Assembly (NCBI RefSeq): GCF_052056485.1
Contig: NZ_CP183948.1
Coordinates: forward strand, 5,332,001-5,396,000
Source of the DNA: Paenibacillus_AQ nitricinens
Lineage (GTDB): Bacteria > Bacillota > Bacilli > Paenibacillales > Paenibacillaceae
Reading direction: 5' to 3'
Length of the DNA: 64,000 bases
Shown here piece by piece: positions 54,995 through 64,000 of the stretch. Position 1 is the first letter of the stretch; each line of letters starts with the position of its first letter. A program made the position numbers and the translations under genes. The notes below the pieces were generated by a model that saw only the letters and a list, made by a program, of their open reading frames with translations, was not told where the DNA came from and did not search any database.

Positions 54995-55861
54995 CTACAT
55001 TCCGAAGTAGGTAGATATTAAGCGCTGTTCCGGCACAACAGCAACAACATTTCCTTCGCCGTTTAATACGTAGATAAAATGATATTGATTACGTTTAAAT
55101 AGACGCAATATAGCATCTAAAGGTTTCGCAGATAAGGCAACAATTGGACGAGCCACACTTCCTGTCCGCAAATGATACTCATAAACTGCCTCCCTATTCA
55201 TCAAAAATGCAACGAATCGGTACGGTAAATTCCGATGATCCGTGAGATTTGAATACAGTAAAAAAGCACCGATCATAACCATATTCAGCCTCAAGCCTCC
55301 GCCCGTTCCAAGAGGCAATAGCGCATAAACAATCACAAAAATGCTTGCAGCAACGCTCACACGCCCGCTCCATAGCAAAGTATAATAATAAGGAAGAAAT
55401 AAACTAACTGTAGCCTGAAGTACTTTGCCTCCGTCAAGTGGCAGAACAGGCAAAAGATTAAAGAGCGCAATAATGGCATTGGCATTTATGAAATAGATTA
55501 AAAATTCCTGATTACCATAACCTGCTTGCTGAAGCCCAAGAGCCATAACAATCATGATTCCATTTTGCAGCGGACCGGCAAGTGCAATGCCAATCTCACG
55601 ACTAGCGGTGAGCCGCCCATGATCCTCAATCACCGCAACTCCGCCAAACGGAAGAAGCTGAACCGATTTAACTGTAACGCCAACTAAAAGGGCAGCCACC
55701 ACATGTCCTATTTCATGAATGAGGACGATCGTAAATAAAGTAATGAGCTCCAGAAATTGTCCTGTGAGTACAGAAAACAACATAATGATTACGAACAATG
55801 GATGTAGTGACAGATCGATCCCTAAGATCCTAATCAAACGATACCACTTCTGTAGGATCAA
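54995..55861 (-). CDS. spoIVFB: SpoIVFB-type site-2 membrane metalloprotease
   Basis: SpoIVFB is the intramembrane zinc protease that cuts pro-sigma-K in the mother cell during sporulation. The 288-residue product has the zinc motif HEIGH near residue 49, a second ligand region LPVLPLDGGKVLQA near 140, several hydrophobic helices, and a C-terminal CBS-like segment (about 230-285). It overlaps the end of spoIVFA by about 30 bases; the TTG start at 55861 is the longest frame and a TTG nearer the family N-terminus LIRILGIDLS is an alternative. Partner SpoIVFA is directly upstream. Confidence 0.9.
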   Translation of the reverse strand: MILQKWYRLIRILGIDLSLHPLFVIIMLFSVLTGQFLELITLFTIVLIHEIGHVVAALLVGVTVKSVQLLPFGGVAVIEDHGRLTASREIGIALAGPLQNGIMIVMALGLQQAGYGNQEFLIYFINANAIIALFNLLPVLPLDGGKVLQATVSLFLPYYYTLLWSGRVSVAASIFVIVYALLPLGTGGGLRLNMVMIGAFLLYSNLTDHRNLPYRFVAFLMNREAVYEYHLRTGSVARPIVALSAKPLDAILRLFKRNQYHFIYVLNGEGNVVAVVPEQRLISTYFGM

Positions 55862-56693
55862 TATAAGTCTTGTCTTTCATCACTGCAAAAAATAGCGTTG
55901 GAGCTGAGGAGCCCTCTTTCTCCAGCATCCACCCGAGTTCATCTCCACTCTGAATCCAGTCATCAATCTCCAGTTTAGTGCCATTTAAATGTCCGTATTC
56001 TGCTGTTATTCCTCCAGAATGTTGAACCGCAATCCGTATGCCACCATTCAATTCTTTGGAGATAGAAAGAACCCGTCCCATGTCTATACTCTTCACCGTC
56101 ACATTTGAGGTTGAATCGATTTGAGGCATAATTTCTACACCTTTTAGCGTGGAAGCAAATGGCTTCACAATGCTTCCAGCTACCGGAGCACTAAGCTCAT
56201 GTTGGGCTGCTGCCTTTTGAGCAGGTTCGTCTTTGTCACCAAATATCGGTATGAACGCCGGTGCACCATTAAAATTGTCCTCGTACCAGACCCGCACTGC
56301 TGTGAAATCCATATCATTACTCAAGTTATCACTAATAAAGGCTTGGACTTTATAGGACCATGGCTGGTGAACTGCAAAAACTCCCCACACCGCTCCAAAC
56401 ACAAGCACACTGGCTATAACCCTTCGAATAAAACCGGAAGAAAATTTAGAACCTCCTCCTCCTGGTTCCTCCCAGCCCCCACGTCTCTCTTTCCACATCA
56501 CTTCTGGATCAGGCTCTATAGATGATTGCTCCTCATTCCGCTTAAATCCCGTACCCCACTCCTTGAAGCTCGTACTCTTTTCAGGCATAACGAGTAACGG
56601 AGGCACCTCCGCGGTTTCTATATCCGGGATTTCCTCCAGCAAACTACGAATACGCTCCTTGCGGCGATTCTTGATATCTGATTTGAGATCCAT
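55830..56693 (-). CDS. spoIVFA: SpoIVFA-type M23-like regulatory membrane protein
   Basis: SpoIVFA tethers and restrains SpoIVFB until the forespore signal arrives. The 287-residue product has a cytoplasmic N-terminal part (about 1-85), one transmembrane helix (about 90-107, VIASVLVFGAVWGVFAV) and an extracytoplasmic M23-like domain (about 165-287) starting SAPVAGSIVKPF, with VQHSGGITAEYGHLNG. The GGAGGGAT site precedes ATG. It overlaps spoIVFB by 32 bases, so the two are translationally coupled. Confidence 0.88.
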   Translation of the reverse strand: MDLKSDIKNRRKERIRSLLEEIPDIETAEVPPLLVMPEKSTSFKEWGTGFKRNEEQSSIEPDPEVMWKERRGGWEEPGGGGSKFSSGFIRRVIASVLVFGAVWGVFAVHQPWSYKVQAFISDNLSNDMDFTAVRVWYEDNFNGAPAFIPIFGDKDEPAQKAAAQHELSAPVAGSIVKPFASTLKGVEIMPQIDSTSNVTVKSIDMGRVLSISKELNGGIRIAVQHSGGITAEYGHLNGTKLEIDDWIQSGDELGWMLEKEGSSAPTLFFAVMKDKTYIDPTEVVSFD

Positions 56694-56790
56694 ATTTATC
56701 CCTCCGGACGGGCTTGTTTTACTTCCATTTTATGAAGCACGGAAGTCTCTTTAGAACAAGCCCACCCAGGGTAGAGCACTTAATTGCCAA

Positions 56791-56832
56791 TAAAAAATAA
56801 ATCCCACCCATAGATTTCTCTAGTGGTGGGAT
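56791..56832 (-). terminator. Terminator after minD
   Basis: Minus strand ATCCCACCACTAG pairs with ATGGGTGGGAT, followed by TTATTTTTTATT, 38 bases past the minD stop. Confidence 0.88.
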
Positions 56833-56869
56833 CGTTAATGCTTCTATAGTAAGATTGCTTGGTGCAAAA

Positions 56870-57664
56870 TTAAGCCATACCGAAAAATTTCTTAAATTTC
56901 TTAAATGCTCCCGGTTTCCGATCAAGCTGCATTAGCGGCACAGCATCACCTAAAATTCGACGTGCAATATTGCGGTAGGCAATAGCTGCTGACGAATCGG
57001 GATTCATAACTGTAGGCTCTCCACTATTTGCGGCTTTAATGACCAGTTCATCGTCTGGAACAATTCCGATAAGATCAATATTCAGCACCTGTAAAATATC
57101 CTCAATATCAAGCATATCCCCAGACTTTACAAGACCTGGGCGAATACGATTTACCACCAGCTTTGGCGATTCCACATGCGACTGTTCAAGCAGTCCGATA
57201 ATACGATCGGCATCCCGCACAGCAGCATGCTCTGGTGTGGTAACCACGATCGCTTTATCCGCACCGGCAATCGCATTGCGGAAGCCATGTTCAATCCCTG
57301 CTGGACAATCAATCAAAATATATTCATATTCCTTCTTCAGTTCCAGAATAATATCTTTTACTTGTTCAGGAGTGACGGACGTTTTATCCTTCGTTTGAGC
57401 TGCGGGCAACATATACAACTCATCAAAGCGTTTGTCTTTAACGAGTGCTTGATTTAGGCGACAACGCCCCTCCGCTACATCCACAAGATCATAAATAATA
57501 CGATTCTCAAGCCCCATTACTACATCCAGATTACGCAGTCCAATGTCGGTATCGACGAGACATACTTTTTTACCCTGCAGTGCAAGTGCGGTTCCAATAT
57601 TGGCTGTTGTGGTTGTTTTGCCAACTCCGCCTTTGCCCGAGGTTACGACTATCGCTTCTCCCAT
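56870..57664 (-). CDS. minD: Septum site-determining ATPase MinD
   Basis: MinD is a membrane-bound ATPase that positions the division inhibitor MinC. The 264-residue product has the deviant Walker A TSGKGGVGKTTTTANIG near 9, the Walker B region YILIDCPAGIEHGF near 117 and a C-terminal amphipathic targeting helix (PGAFKKFKKFFGMA). It follows minC with a five-base gap and an AAAGGGGTG site. Confidence 0.97.
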   Translation of the reverse strand: MGEAIVVTSGKGGVGKTTTTANIGTALALQGKKVCLVDTDIGLRNLDVVMGLENRIIYDLVDVAEGRCRLNQALVKDKRFDELYMLPAAQTKDKTSVTPEQVKDIILELKKEYEYILIDCPAGIEHGFRNAIAGADKAIVVTTPEHAAVRDADRIIGLLEQSHVESPKLVVNRIRPGLVKSGDMLDIEDILQVLNIDLIGIVPDDELVIKAANSGEPTVMNPDSSAAIAYRNIARRILGDAVPLMQLDRKPGAFKKFKKFFGMA

Positions 57665-57669
57665 GGAGG

Positions 57670-58329
57670 CTACACCCCTTTAAACACATTTAAATCCTGA
57701 CGTACTTTGACTAAATTATGAATTTTATCGATTTGCATAGCTCCGTTCATTAAATATGCAAACTCCATACTGCTTTCTCGGGTTTCCCACTCATCGGGAG
57801 GACGACTGATAATATCAGCAATTCGCAGTTGTGTTGGAGACATTAATGAAGCAGCAATAATCGCCTCTTCATTTCCATCTACTCCAGCATGCGCCATACC
57901 TCTAAGTGATCCTAGAATATAGATATCGCCTGAACAGGTAATGGTTCCTCCTGGGTTCACATCCCCCAGATATAAAAGATTTCCATCATGGTGCAGCACC
58001 TGGCCGGAACGAAGAATCCCGCTCATTAGAAACAACGCGTCATTATCCTCACTGCCGGGCACTGGAAGCGCCTCTATGGAACGAATCAGTAGATTTCCCT
58101 GTCCCTTCAGAATCTCCAGCACAGCTTCCTTATCTTCCTCAGTTACGGGACGATTGCCCAGCTTAATATCTACATGGACAATCGGTCCAGTCAAAATATT
58201 TTGATGGCTGTGCTCCAGCTTATAGCGAAGCTCGCTCAGAAGATCTTCGAAGGGACACTTGTCGTCTAGCAGGAATATCAGGCCATCCTTGATGCCCTTA
58301 ATCCTTACATGCTTGGATTTTACTGTCAT
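57670..58329 (-). CDS. minC: Septum site-determining protein MinC
   Basis: MinC inhibits FtsZ polymerisation with MinD. The 219-residue product has an N-terminal inhibitor domain (about 1-105) and the C-terminal beta-helix with SGQVLHHDGNLLYLGDVNPGG and GDIYILGSLRGMAHAG, the MinD-binding surface. minC-minD follow mreD, the mreBCD-minCD order of Bacillus. Confidence 0.95.
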   Translation of the reverse strand: MTVKSKHVRIKGIKDGLIFLLDDKCPFEDLLSELRYKLEHSHQNILTGPIVHVDIKLGNRPVTEEDKEAVLEILKGQGNLLIRSIEALPVPGSEDNDALFLMSGILRSGQVLHHDGNLLYLGDVNPGGTITCSGDIYILGSLRGMAHAGVDGNEEAIIAASLMSPTQLRIADIISRPPDEWETRESSMEFAYLMNGAMQIDKIHNLVKVRQDLNVFKGV

Positions 58330-58409
58330 ATGCCTGGCCCCCTATCCTCATTCATTCGTGCCGGGCCCCTTAAATTCCTGCTTTATAAAGAAAGAAAATA
58401 GAAGCTTCT

Positions 58410-58940
58410 TTATGCCGCTTCTTCCGTACTCTTCTCTTTCTTGATCAGCTCAAGCTGGCGTCGTAACGGTATGTAGAGGATCAGAGCAATAGCAAAATGA
58501 AAGAGCATCGTTGGCAGCATATGATTCAAAATCGCCCAGCTATAGGGCTCCTGATTTAGATTGAATACACTATAAATACCAAATAACACACTATCCTCTA
58601 GCAAGCTTCCGAGCAGAATCACAGTCATCATAAGAGGCAGTGGAGCACGCGGAATCTGAAACAGAAGGCCGATTAAATAAGCCGACAGACCCATCGCAAA
58701 AGAATGTGCTCCTAGAATTCTGCCATAGAAAACCACATCATGTAATATTCCGAAAGTTAGACCCAGTATAAGCGCTGTATGACGATGATGATATACAGCC
58801 ACGAACAATAGTACAACGAACACTAGATTCGGAATAATTCGCATCTGCCAAACATCTGGAATCAGCCAAGGCAGAATGGTTCCCTCCAGAATAAACAAGA
58901 GGAACAATAACAGAACAAGAACAGATCTGCGCATATTCAC
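58410..58940 (-). CDS. mreD: Rod shape-determining protein MreD
   Basis: MreD is a small polytopic membrane protein of the elongasome. The 176-residue product has five hydrophobic segments and the motif LVFVVLLFVAVYHHRHTALILGL-type region with FGILHDVVFYGRILG. The start is GTG at 58940, overlapping the mreC stop by one base (TAGTG), so translation is coupled. Confidence 0.92.
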   Translation of the reverse strand: MNMRRSVLVLLLFLLFILEGTILPWLIPDVWQMRIIPNLVFVVLLFVAVYHHRHTALILGLTFGILHDVVFYGRILGAHSFAMGLSAYLIGLLFQIPRAPLPLMMTVILLGSLLEDSVLFGIYSVFNLNQEPYSWAILNHMLPTMLFHFAIALILYIPLRRQLELIKKEKSTEEAA

Positions 58941-59818
58941 TATTCAGCACGCTCCTCCGTAAAAACAACAATCAGCTGCTTCCAGTCTTGAAATTCTGCT
59001 GAAGGCTTAATCACTGCTGTGGAGGTTAATCCAAATTTACCAACCTCAACACTTTCAACCGTACCGATGGTCAACCCCCGTGGATACAATCCCCCAATAC
59101 CGGAAGAAACGATAACGTCCTTCGGCGCGATAGGATCACCTGGCGGGATCTTGTTCATCAATAACTTGTTTGTCTTCGGATCATAGCTTTCAATCATACC
59201 AAAGGTTTTGCCCTCTTTGGTAATAGCGGTTGCCGCAATTGGCGGCTGAGAATTAGGGTCATTCGTATCCATCATGGTCATCAGCTTCACCGTAGAGGTG
59301 AAATTGCTGACTTGACTAATCACACCCACCAAACCATCCACCGAAATCACAGACATATTTGGTCTCACGCCATCTTTGGCGCCTAAATCGATTACAATCG
59401 TACTATTACTAGGTTCTGTAGTCTGGCTAACCACCTGCGCAATATGGTATTGATATTTATACAATTCCTCCTGAGCTTTTGTGAACTTCAACTGTTCCTT
59501 CAATTGCTCATTTTCTACCTGAATGAAATTGTATTGCGCTTTATCACGTGCATATTGGGCGGCTAGAATCTTCAGCTGCTCATTTTCCTTAGAAAGATCT
59601 TTCAGATTTCCGATATCTTCAAACAAGCCCGCTACATATCCAGCGGGCTTGTAGAACATTTTTTGCACGAAACCAGTAGTATCTCTAAGAAAATTCTCCG
59701 GCCAGGACAAGGAACTCCTTGATGCCAAGCTGAAGCCCATCACCACAATGAACAGCACCAGTGTAATCAACAGAATAAACAGACGTTTATTGCTTAAGAG
59801 TTTAAACAGTTTCAACAC
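58940..59818 (-). CDS. mreC: Rod shape-determining protein MreC
   Basis: MreC is a membrane-anchored elongasome scaffold. The 292-residue product has a transmembrane helix near 13-31, a coiled coil (about 65-110, DLSKENEQLKILAAQ, VENEQLKEQL) and the beta-barrel core with VVSQTTEPSNSTIVIDLG and GLVGVISQVSNFTS. The annotated start is GTG at 59818; an adjacent TTG at 59815 is an equally close option. It sits between mreB and mreD. Confidence 0.94.
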   Translation of the reverse strand: MLKLFKLLSNKRLFILLITLVLFIVVMGFSLASRSSLSWPENFLRDTTGFVQKMFYKPAGYVAGLFEDIGNLKDLSKENEQLKILAAQYARDKAQYNFIQVENEQLKEQLKFTKAQEELYKYQYHIAQVVSQTTEPSNSTIVIDLGAKDGVRPNMSVISVDGLVGVISQVSNFTSTVKLMTMMDTNDPNSQPPIAATAITKEGKTFGMIESYDPKTNKLLMNKIPPGDPIAPKDVIVSSGIGGLYPRGLTIGTVESVEVGKFGLTSTAVIKPSAEFQDWKQLIVVFTEERAE

Positions 59819-59880
59819 CCTCTAACAACAGTATTTCTCCCATAACAGGGGTTGACGTACACAAGTGGCAATACATAGGC

Positions 59881-60915
59881 TTATCTCTTAGAGCGAAGAC
59901 TGGAACTGCTGCGACTCTTGAACAAATGAATATTTTCAAGCGCCTTTCCTGTTCCAATAGCTACACAATCCAGAGGGTTCTCAGCGACAATAACTGGCAT
60001 TCCAGTTTCACGCGCAAGCAGTTTATCCAGGTTACGAAGCAAGGCTCCTCCACCTGTCAAGACAATCCCGCGATCCATAATATCTGCTGCGAGCTCCGGT
60101 GGACATTTTTCCAAGGTTACTTTAACAGCTTCAATAATAGAATTCACTGTATCGGACAATGCTTCACAGATCTCATCAGAAGTAATTGTAAGCGTCTTTG
60201 GCAGACCTGTAACGAGATCGCGTCCGCGAATTTCCATAGTCTCAGCTTTCTCAAGTGGCAATGCAGAACCTACATCCATTTTAAGCTGTTCCGAAGTACG
60301 TTCACCAATCATCAGATTGTACTGACGTTTGATGTACTGAATGATGGACTCATCCGCTTCATCACCCGCAACACGTACGGAACGACTAGTAACAATACCG
60401 CCGAGTGAAATTACAGCAACTTCAGTGGTACCTCCGCCGATATCAACAACCATACTTCCTGTTGGCTCCCATACCGGTAGATCTGCACCAATCGCTGCAG
60501 CAAAAGGTTCCTCGATAATGTAAGCTTCGCGAGCACCAGCTTGTCTAGTAGCATCTTCTACGGCACGTTGCTCTACAGCAGTAATGCCGGATGGTACGCA
60601 GACCATTACATTAGGGTGACGTTGGAACATAGAACGTTGTTTCTGTGCTTGACGAATAAAATATTTTATCATCGTAGCCGTGGTGTCAAAATCAGCGATA
60701 ACGCCATCCTTCATCGGACGGATCGCACGGATGTTTCCCGGTGTACGACCAATCATCTTCTTAGCGGATTCACCCACGGCTTCAATCGTCTTAGTGTCAG
60801 TGTTAATGGCTACAACGGAAGGCTCTCTTACAACGATCCCCTTACCGCGTACATAGACAAGCGTATTCGCTGTCCCCAAGTCAATTCCTAAATCTTTCGT
60901 AAAACTACCCAACAT
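59881..60915 (-). CDS. mreB: Rod shape-determining actin homologue MreB
   Basis: MreB polymerises beneath the membrane to guide wall synthesis. The 344-residue product has the actin-fold motifs IDLGTANTLVYVRGKGIV near 10, VGESAKKMIGRTPGN, VVDIGGGTTEVAVISLGG near 160 and GIVLTGGGALLRNLDKLL near 290. AAAAGGAGAATT precedes the ATG. The C-terminus ends in a Ser/Arg-rich tail (SRSSSSLRSKR). Confidence 0.97.
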   Translation of the reverse strand: MLGSFTKDLGIDLGTANTLVYVRGKGIVVREPSVVAINTDTKTIEAVGESAKKMIGRTPGNIRAIRPMKDGVIADFDTTATMIKYFIRQAQKQRSMFQRHPNVMVCVPSGITAVEQRAVEDATRQAGAREAYIIEEPFAAAIGADLPVWEPTGSMVVDIGGGTTEVAVISLGGIVTSRSVRVAGDEADESIIQYIKRQYNLMIGERTSEQLKMDVGSALPLEKAETMEIRGRDLVTGLPKTLTITSDEICEALSDTVNSIIEAVKVTLEKCPPELAADIMDRGIVLTGGGALLRNLDKLLARETGMPVIVAENPLDCVAIGTGKALENIHLFKSRSSSSLRSKR

Positions 60916-60954
60916 GCTAATTCTCCTTTTCCTAAGTAAATCTTCACATTTATA

Positions 60955-61644
60955 TTACATATGTCCTTTTTCTTTCAAGCTCACAAAGCTGCTATCACCG
61001 ATAATTAGATGATCTAACACGTCAATCCCGACAATCTCGCCTGCCTGAAGCAGTCTTGAGGTCAAGGAGATATCCTCCGGACTTGGCGTTGGATCACCAC
61101 TAGGATGATTATGTGCGCATATGATAGAGGCACTACTACATTTTATTGCTGCTCGGAATACCTCACGAGGATGAACAATCGAAGCATTAAGACTGCCCAT
61201 AGACAACGTTTCTTGTCCAATTACGTGATTCTTCGTATTCAGAAATAAGCAGACAAAATGCTCCTTCTGCAAATAACGCAATTGCTCGGTCAGAATCTCC
61301 GCAGCGTCCTCAGGACAACGGATAATGACCGGCATGTTAAACCTGGAGTTTGCGAGGCGCCTCCCAAGTTCGATGCCTGCTTTTAGTTGCACGGCCTTGG
61401 CAGGGCCGATACCTTTGATTTCGGTCAGTTCTTCGATGCTAAGGTCAACTAGCCCACGCAGGCCACCGATTTTCCCCAGCATCTGCTGTGCAATATGAAT
61501 AGCCGATTCACGGCGTGTTCCCGTACGCAGCAGAATGGCTAACAACTCCGCTTGACTTAATGATTCCGCCCCATAATGCATCATGCGCTCTCTTGGTCGT
61601 TCTTCATGGGGGAGGTCCCGCAGCATTACTGATTGCGACTCCAT
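60955..61644 (-). CDS. radC: RadC family (DUF2466) JAB-domain protein
   Basis: The 229-residue protein has an N-terminal helix-hairpin-helix-like region (IKGIGPAKAVQLKAG near 75) and a C-terminal JAB/MPN-like zinc domain with IICAHNHPSGDPTPSPED. Despite the name, a DNA-repair function is unproven for the family. It lies between maf and mreB, the usual maf-radC-mreB order in Bacillales. Confidence 0.93.
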   Translation of the reverse strand: MESQSVMLRDLPHEERPRERMMHYGAESLSQAELLAILLRTGTRRESAIHIAQQMLGKIGGLRGLVDLSIEELTEIKGIGPAKAVQLKAGIELGRRLANSRFNMPVIIRCPEDAAEILTEQLRYLQKEHFVCLFLNTKNHVIGQETLSMGSLNASIVHPREVFRAAIKCSSASIICAHNHPSGDPTPSPEDISLTSRLLQAGEIVGIDVLDHLIIGDSSFVSLKEKGHM

Positions 61645-61668
61645 CCCTATCCCTCTTTCCCAAGCTTC

Positions 61669-62265
61669 CTACCGGTTCAATACAGTTATACCGAACTCGG
61701 ACAGCATTTCGCCAAGAAGCGACAGCGGCAATCCGACAACATTAAAATAACAGCCTTCAATTCGTTCCACCAAGGTGGAGCCAAGCCCTTGTATCGCATA
61801 AGAGCCAGCCTTATCAGCGGGCTCTCCCGTAGCTATATAAGCAATAATTTCATCCTCAGTCATTGCTCTCATCGTTACGGAAGTAACACGGTGCTCCACT
61901 ATAGTCTTTCCATGCGGAAGTCCAATGCAGGCTACACCCGTGTATACCTTATGATTCCGGCCCTGAAGTCTGGTAAGCATCGATTTACTATCCAGCTCGT
62001 CCACCGGTTTGCCTAGTACAGTGTCATCTAGTACAACAATCGTATCACTACCAACGATTACTGTGTTACGCGCTCCTGCTGCAGCCACTACGGCCTCTGC
62101 TTTTCGCAGAGCCAAACTGCGCACAATTTGCTCCGGCGTAAAGTCCGGTGGTGTGCTTTCGTCAGCTTCGCTGGTAATGACCTCAAAAGGCAAGCCCAGT
62201 AATGACAAAAGCTCTCGTCGACGCGGTGAACCTGAGGCTAAAATAATGTGTTGTGAGTTGTCCAC
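61669..62265 (-). CDS. maf: Maf-family nucleotide pyrophosphatase
   Basis: Maf enzymes hydrolyse dTTP, UTP or modified nucleotides and affect septum formation. The 198-residue product shows IILASGSPRRRELLSLLGLPFE near 7, ADESTPPD, and DTIVVLDDTVLGKP near 75, all conserved. The start is GTG at 62265 with AGGGACG upstream. Co-directional with radC and mreB. Confidence 0.94.
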   Translation of the reverse strand: MDNSQHIILASGSPRRRELLSLLGLPFEVITSEADESTPPDFTPEQIVRSLALRKAEAVVAAAGARNTVIVGSDTIVVLDDTVLGKPVDELDSKSMLTRLQGRNHKVYTGVACIGLPHGKTIVEHRVTSVTMRAMTEDEIIAYIATGEPADKAGSYAIQGLGSTLVERIEGCYFNVVGLPLSLLGEMLSEFGITVLNR

Positions 62266-62299
62266 GTTGTAAACGTCCCTTCTTGATCAGTAACGAGAG

Positions 62300-62545
62300 T
62301 TACAGTCTTCGGTACAGCCATACAGCTGTAATAATACCAACGAGACTTAGCATGCACAATTTCAAATGAATAGTGATGTCATAGGTTATGATGTCCAAAT
62401 CGGCTCGCGGAGACCACTTAAGCACAGTCGATGTTGTTAGAAAAGAAAGAGCCTTTACCGGCTGCAGCAGCTTGGCGATCCAGGCTCCAGCCAGCCAGCC
62501 TAGAATTAGAAATAACAGCAGTGTTCCTACATTTTTCTTCTTCAT
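62300..62545 (-). CDS. DUF4321 small membrane protein
   Basis: This 81-residue protein has two predicted membrane helices (about 7-30 and 60-78). It resembles DUF4321 proteins adjacent to maf in Firmicutes. No function is known. ATG follows GGAAGACTGAG. Confidence 0.75.
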   Translation of the reverse strand: MKKKNVGTLLLFLILGWLAGAWIAKLLQPVKALSFLTTSTVLKWSPRADLDIITYDITIHLKLCMLSLVGIITAVWLYRRL

Positions 62546-62696
62546 CTCAGTCTTCCCTCGCCATTTTTTGACACCCTAATTATTATACGGTGAAATTGTG
62601 ATCAATACAAACGTAAAATCCCTTACGGTAATGTTTACCACCATTTGCACTAAAAGTTGCGGAGCGATACCATCCTCCGTATCCATTGGCGCACCA

Positions 62697-62733
62697 AAAC
62701 AGCAAGCCCCCACATCTGGAGGCTTGCTGTTTT
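62697..62733 (-). terminator. Terminator after the SPOR-domain gene
   Basis: Minus strand AAAACAGCAAGCCTCC pairs with GGGGGCTTGCTGTTTT (near-perfect), 21 bases past the stop. Confidence 0.93.
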
Positions 62734-62753
62734 GAAAGTCAACAATTTATCAA

Positions 62754-63989
62754 TTAATTCATTGAAGTTAACAGCTGTTTTTGGCTAGTCAAAAAGCTCA
62801 GCATTGATTCTTGCACTTCCCAAAGCAGGCCCTGAGCCTTGTTCTTGTTATATTCACTCCATGCAGATATCCCTTGGCTCATTGATTTCTCTAACGCTGC
62901 GCAAATAATTTTGGCTTCAGGAGATACGCCTTGTTCCAGCACTTTTACTGCTTCACTCCATTGCAGGTGGAGATCACTCATAGCGGGGGTATTTGCTGTC
63001 GTACTTGTTTGGCCAGCGCTTAGTAAAGAAGCAGATTGACTGCTTAGTTCACTGAGCAGCTGCCCGCTCACGGAGAAATAGTTCTTCACTTCCTCTGCAT
63101 TACCGGTATAGACAAGCTGTTCTGCCCCGGGAAGTGCCACCTCTCTCACATACAGCTCAATCCCCTGATTCTTTAGTCCGCTGCTTAGTAGCTTGGCCTG
63201 TTCACGGTCGGATGACATTCCAGCGTACACACGATTGCCGTCGGCAGGATCCATACCCGCTGCCAATCCGGCGGTTAGCAGCTCCTGGCGAGCCTCTTCA
63301 GCGCCTGCAGGTGTACTGAATACTCCGTACTGCAACAGATAATAGCTTTGCGCGGCTACTTGAACTGGGATGGTGTTCTTCCCGGCATTTTCAGTACCCG
63401 CCACTGGTAAACCAGATGTACCTACACCTGCAGGATCTTTAGCTCCACTAGACTGAACCGAAGTAGCCGCCATATCTGCTGTCCCATTTCCAGCGTTGCT
63501 GTCCATATTCCCTCCGTAAAAAAAAGAAAGTGCAGCATAACCAAGCAGAACCCCTGTACCGATCGCTCCTGTAACAGAAAGAGCTAACTTCCACCAATAC
63601 GAAGGACGCCGAGTATGATAGGAGCCTCCATAATTGCCCGTGGATACATTTTCTAATTCATCTCTGCTATCCGAAACCATATCTGACAGAAGATACGATT
63701 GCTGTGTATATTTAAAATCCTTATCCTGTTCGTCCCATTCTTCCTGCCGCGGATCTACAGTACCCGAGTAATAGTCATAGGAATCTTCCGGTGGTGCCTC
63801 ATGCGTAGAACGAAAATCAGGCTCATAAAGCCACGTTTGCTGTGCTGGACCCACCTCTTTACGCAGTCCTTCAGCGTACTCTTCAGCTGTGCCCAACCCG
63901 CCATTTGACCAGCGCTCCACCACTTTAGGCTTTGGTTTAGGCTCGTCCTTGTTCACGTCAAATCGGAATGTCATTCTTCCGTTATTCAA
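62754..63989 (-). CDS. SPOR-domain membrane protein
   Basis: A 411-residue bitopic protein: acidic, Tyr/Asp-rich cytoplasmic N-terminus (about 1-130), one transmembrane helix (about 133-156, LALSVTGAIGTGVLLGYAALSF), a low-complexity linker, and an external SPOR-like domain (about 215-290, YYLLQYGVFSTPAGAEEARQ, RVYAGMSSDREQAKLL). SPOR domains bind denuded peptidoglycan at septa. TTG at 63989 follows AGGTG at six to seven bases; ATG at 63974 (MTFRFDVNKDE) lacks good spacing but is a possible alternative. The gene lies upstream of DUF4321 and maf; only 11 bases precede it before the window edge. Confidence 0.82.
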   Translation of the reverse strand: MNNGRMTFRFDVNKDEPKPKPKVVERWSNGGLGTAEEYAEGLRKEVGPAQQTWLYEPDFRSTHEAPPEDSYDYYSGTVDPRQEEWDEQDKDFKYTQQSYLLSDMVSDSRDELENVSTGNYGGSYHTRRPSYWWKLALSVTGAIGTGVLLGYAALSFFYGGNMDSNAGNGTADMAATSVQSSGAKDPAGVGTSGLPVAGTENAGKNTIPVQVAAQSYYLLQYGVFSTPAGAEEARQELLTAGLAAGMDPADGNRVYAGMSSDREQAKLLSSGLKNQGIELYVREVALPGAEQLVYTGNAEEVKNYFSVSGQLLSELSSQSASLLSAGQTSTTANTPAMSDLHLQWSEAVKVLEQGVSPEAKIICAALEKSMSQGISAWSEYNKNKAQGLLWEVQESMLSFLTSQKQLLTSMN

Positions 63990-64000
63990 CAGTTACACCT

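Overview
The window is a chromosomal segment of an endospore-forming Firmicute, most likely a Paenibacillus. Evidence: many sporulation genes (spoVB, bofC, spoIID/LytB, spoIVFA/B, spo0B, safA-like), strong AGGAGG-type ribosome sites with frequent TTG/GTG starts, Bacillus-like gene order (dtd-relA, apt-recJ, secDF-comN-spoVB, yajC-tgt-queA-ruvBA-bofC, and mre/min-spoIVF-rng-rplU-prp-rpmA-spo0B-obg-pheB), and protein lineages typical of Paenibacillus. Nearly all genes are on the minus strand. No phage, insertion sequence or CRISPR array was seen.

Layout, left to right. 1-10.5 kb: dtd (cut by the window edge), relA, a uracil permease, apt, recJ, an unusual cation diffusion facilitator and secF/secD. 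10.7-15.1 kb: comN, spoVB, a DUF421 protein, a YrzE-like membrane protein and a PAP2-family enzyme. 15.2-23 kb: yajC, tgt, queA, spoIID/LytB, ruvB, ruvA, ruvC and bofC (protein export, queuosine synthesis, Holliday junction resolution, sporulation). 23-31.3 kb is an accessory block: a three-gene minus-strand operon (ornithine cyclodeaminase-like, M19 dipeptidase, CocE/S15 hydrolase), then plus-strand aldo/keto reductase, FabV-type enoyl reductase and a second aldo/keto reductase, each with its own terminator. 31.4-32.4 kb: nine tRNA genes. 32.5 kb: a TmrB-like kinase-fold protein. 33.1-38.4 kb: a complete rrn operon (16S-23S-5S, minus strand, no tRNA in the 16S-23S spacer).

38.6-45.4 kb: a SafA-like spore coat protein with nine 14-residue repeats, then ilvE, pheA, thrB, hom and pheB (branched-chain, phenylalanine and threonine synthesis). 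45.5-49.9 kb: a four-gene operon encoding a SPFH protein with five zinc ribbons, a four-helix membrane protein, and two related membrane proteins with DeoR-like winged-helix motifs and C-terminal zinc ribbons, one of them internally duplicated. It lies between pheB and obg, which are adjacent in Bacillus, and is the best candidate for an undescribed system. 50.2-64 kb: obg, a Spo0B-type protein with N-terminal membrane helices, rpmA, prp and rplU with its L21 leader, rng, spoIVFB/A, minD/C, mreD/C/B, radC, maf, a DUF4321 protein and a SPOR-domain protein.

The core genes link stringent response, purine salvage, cell shape and division-site control, ribosome assembly and sporulation, as in other Bacillales. 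Starts were chosen by ribosome-site spacing and family N-termini. All functions are inferred from sequence recognition without database searches.
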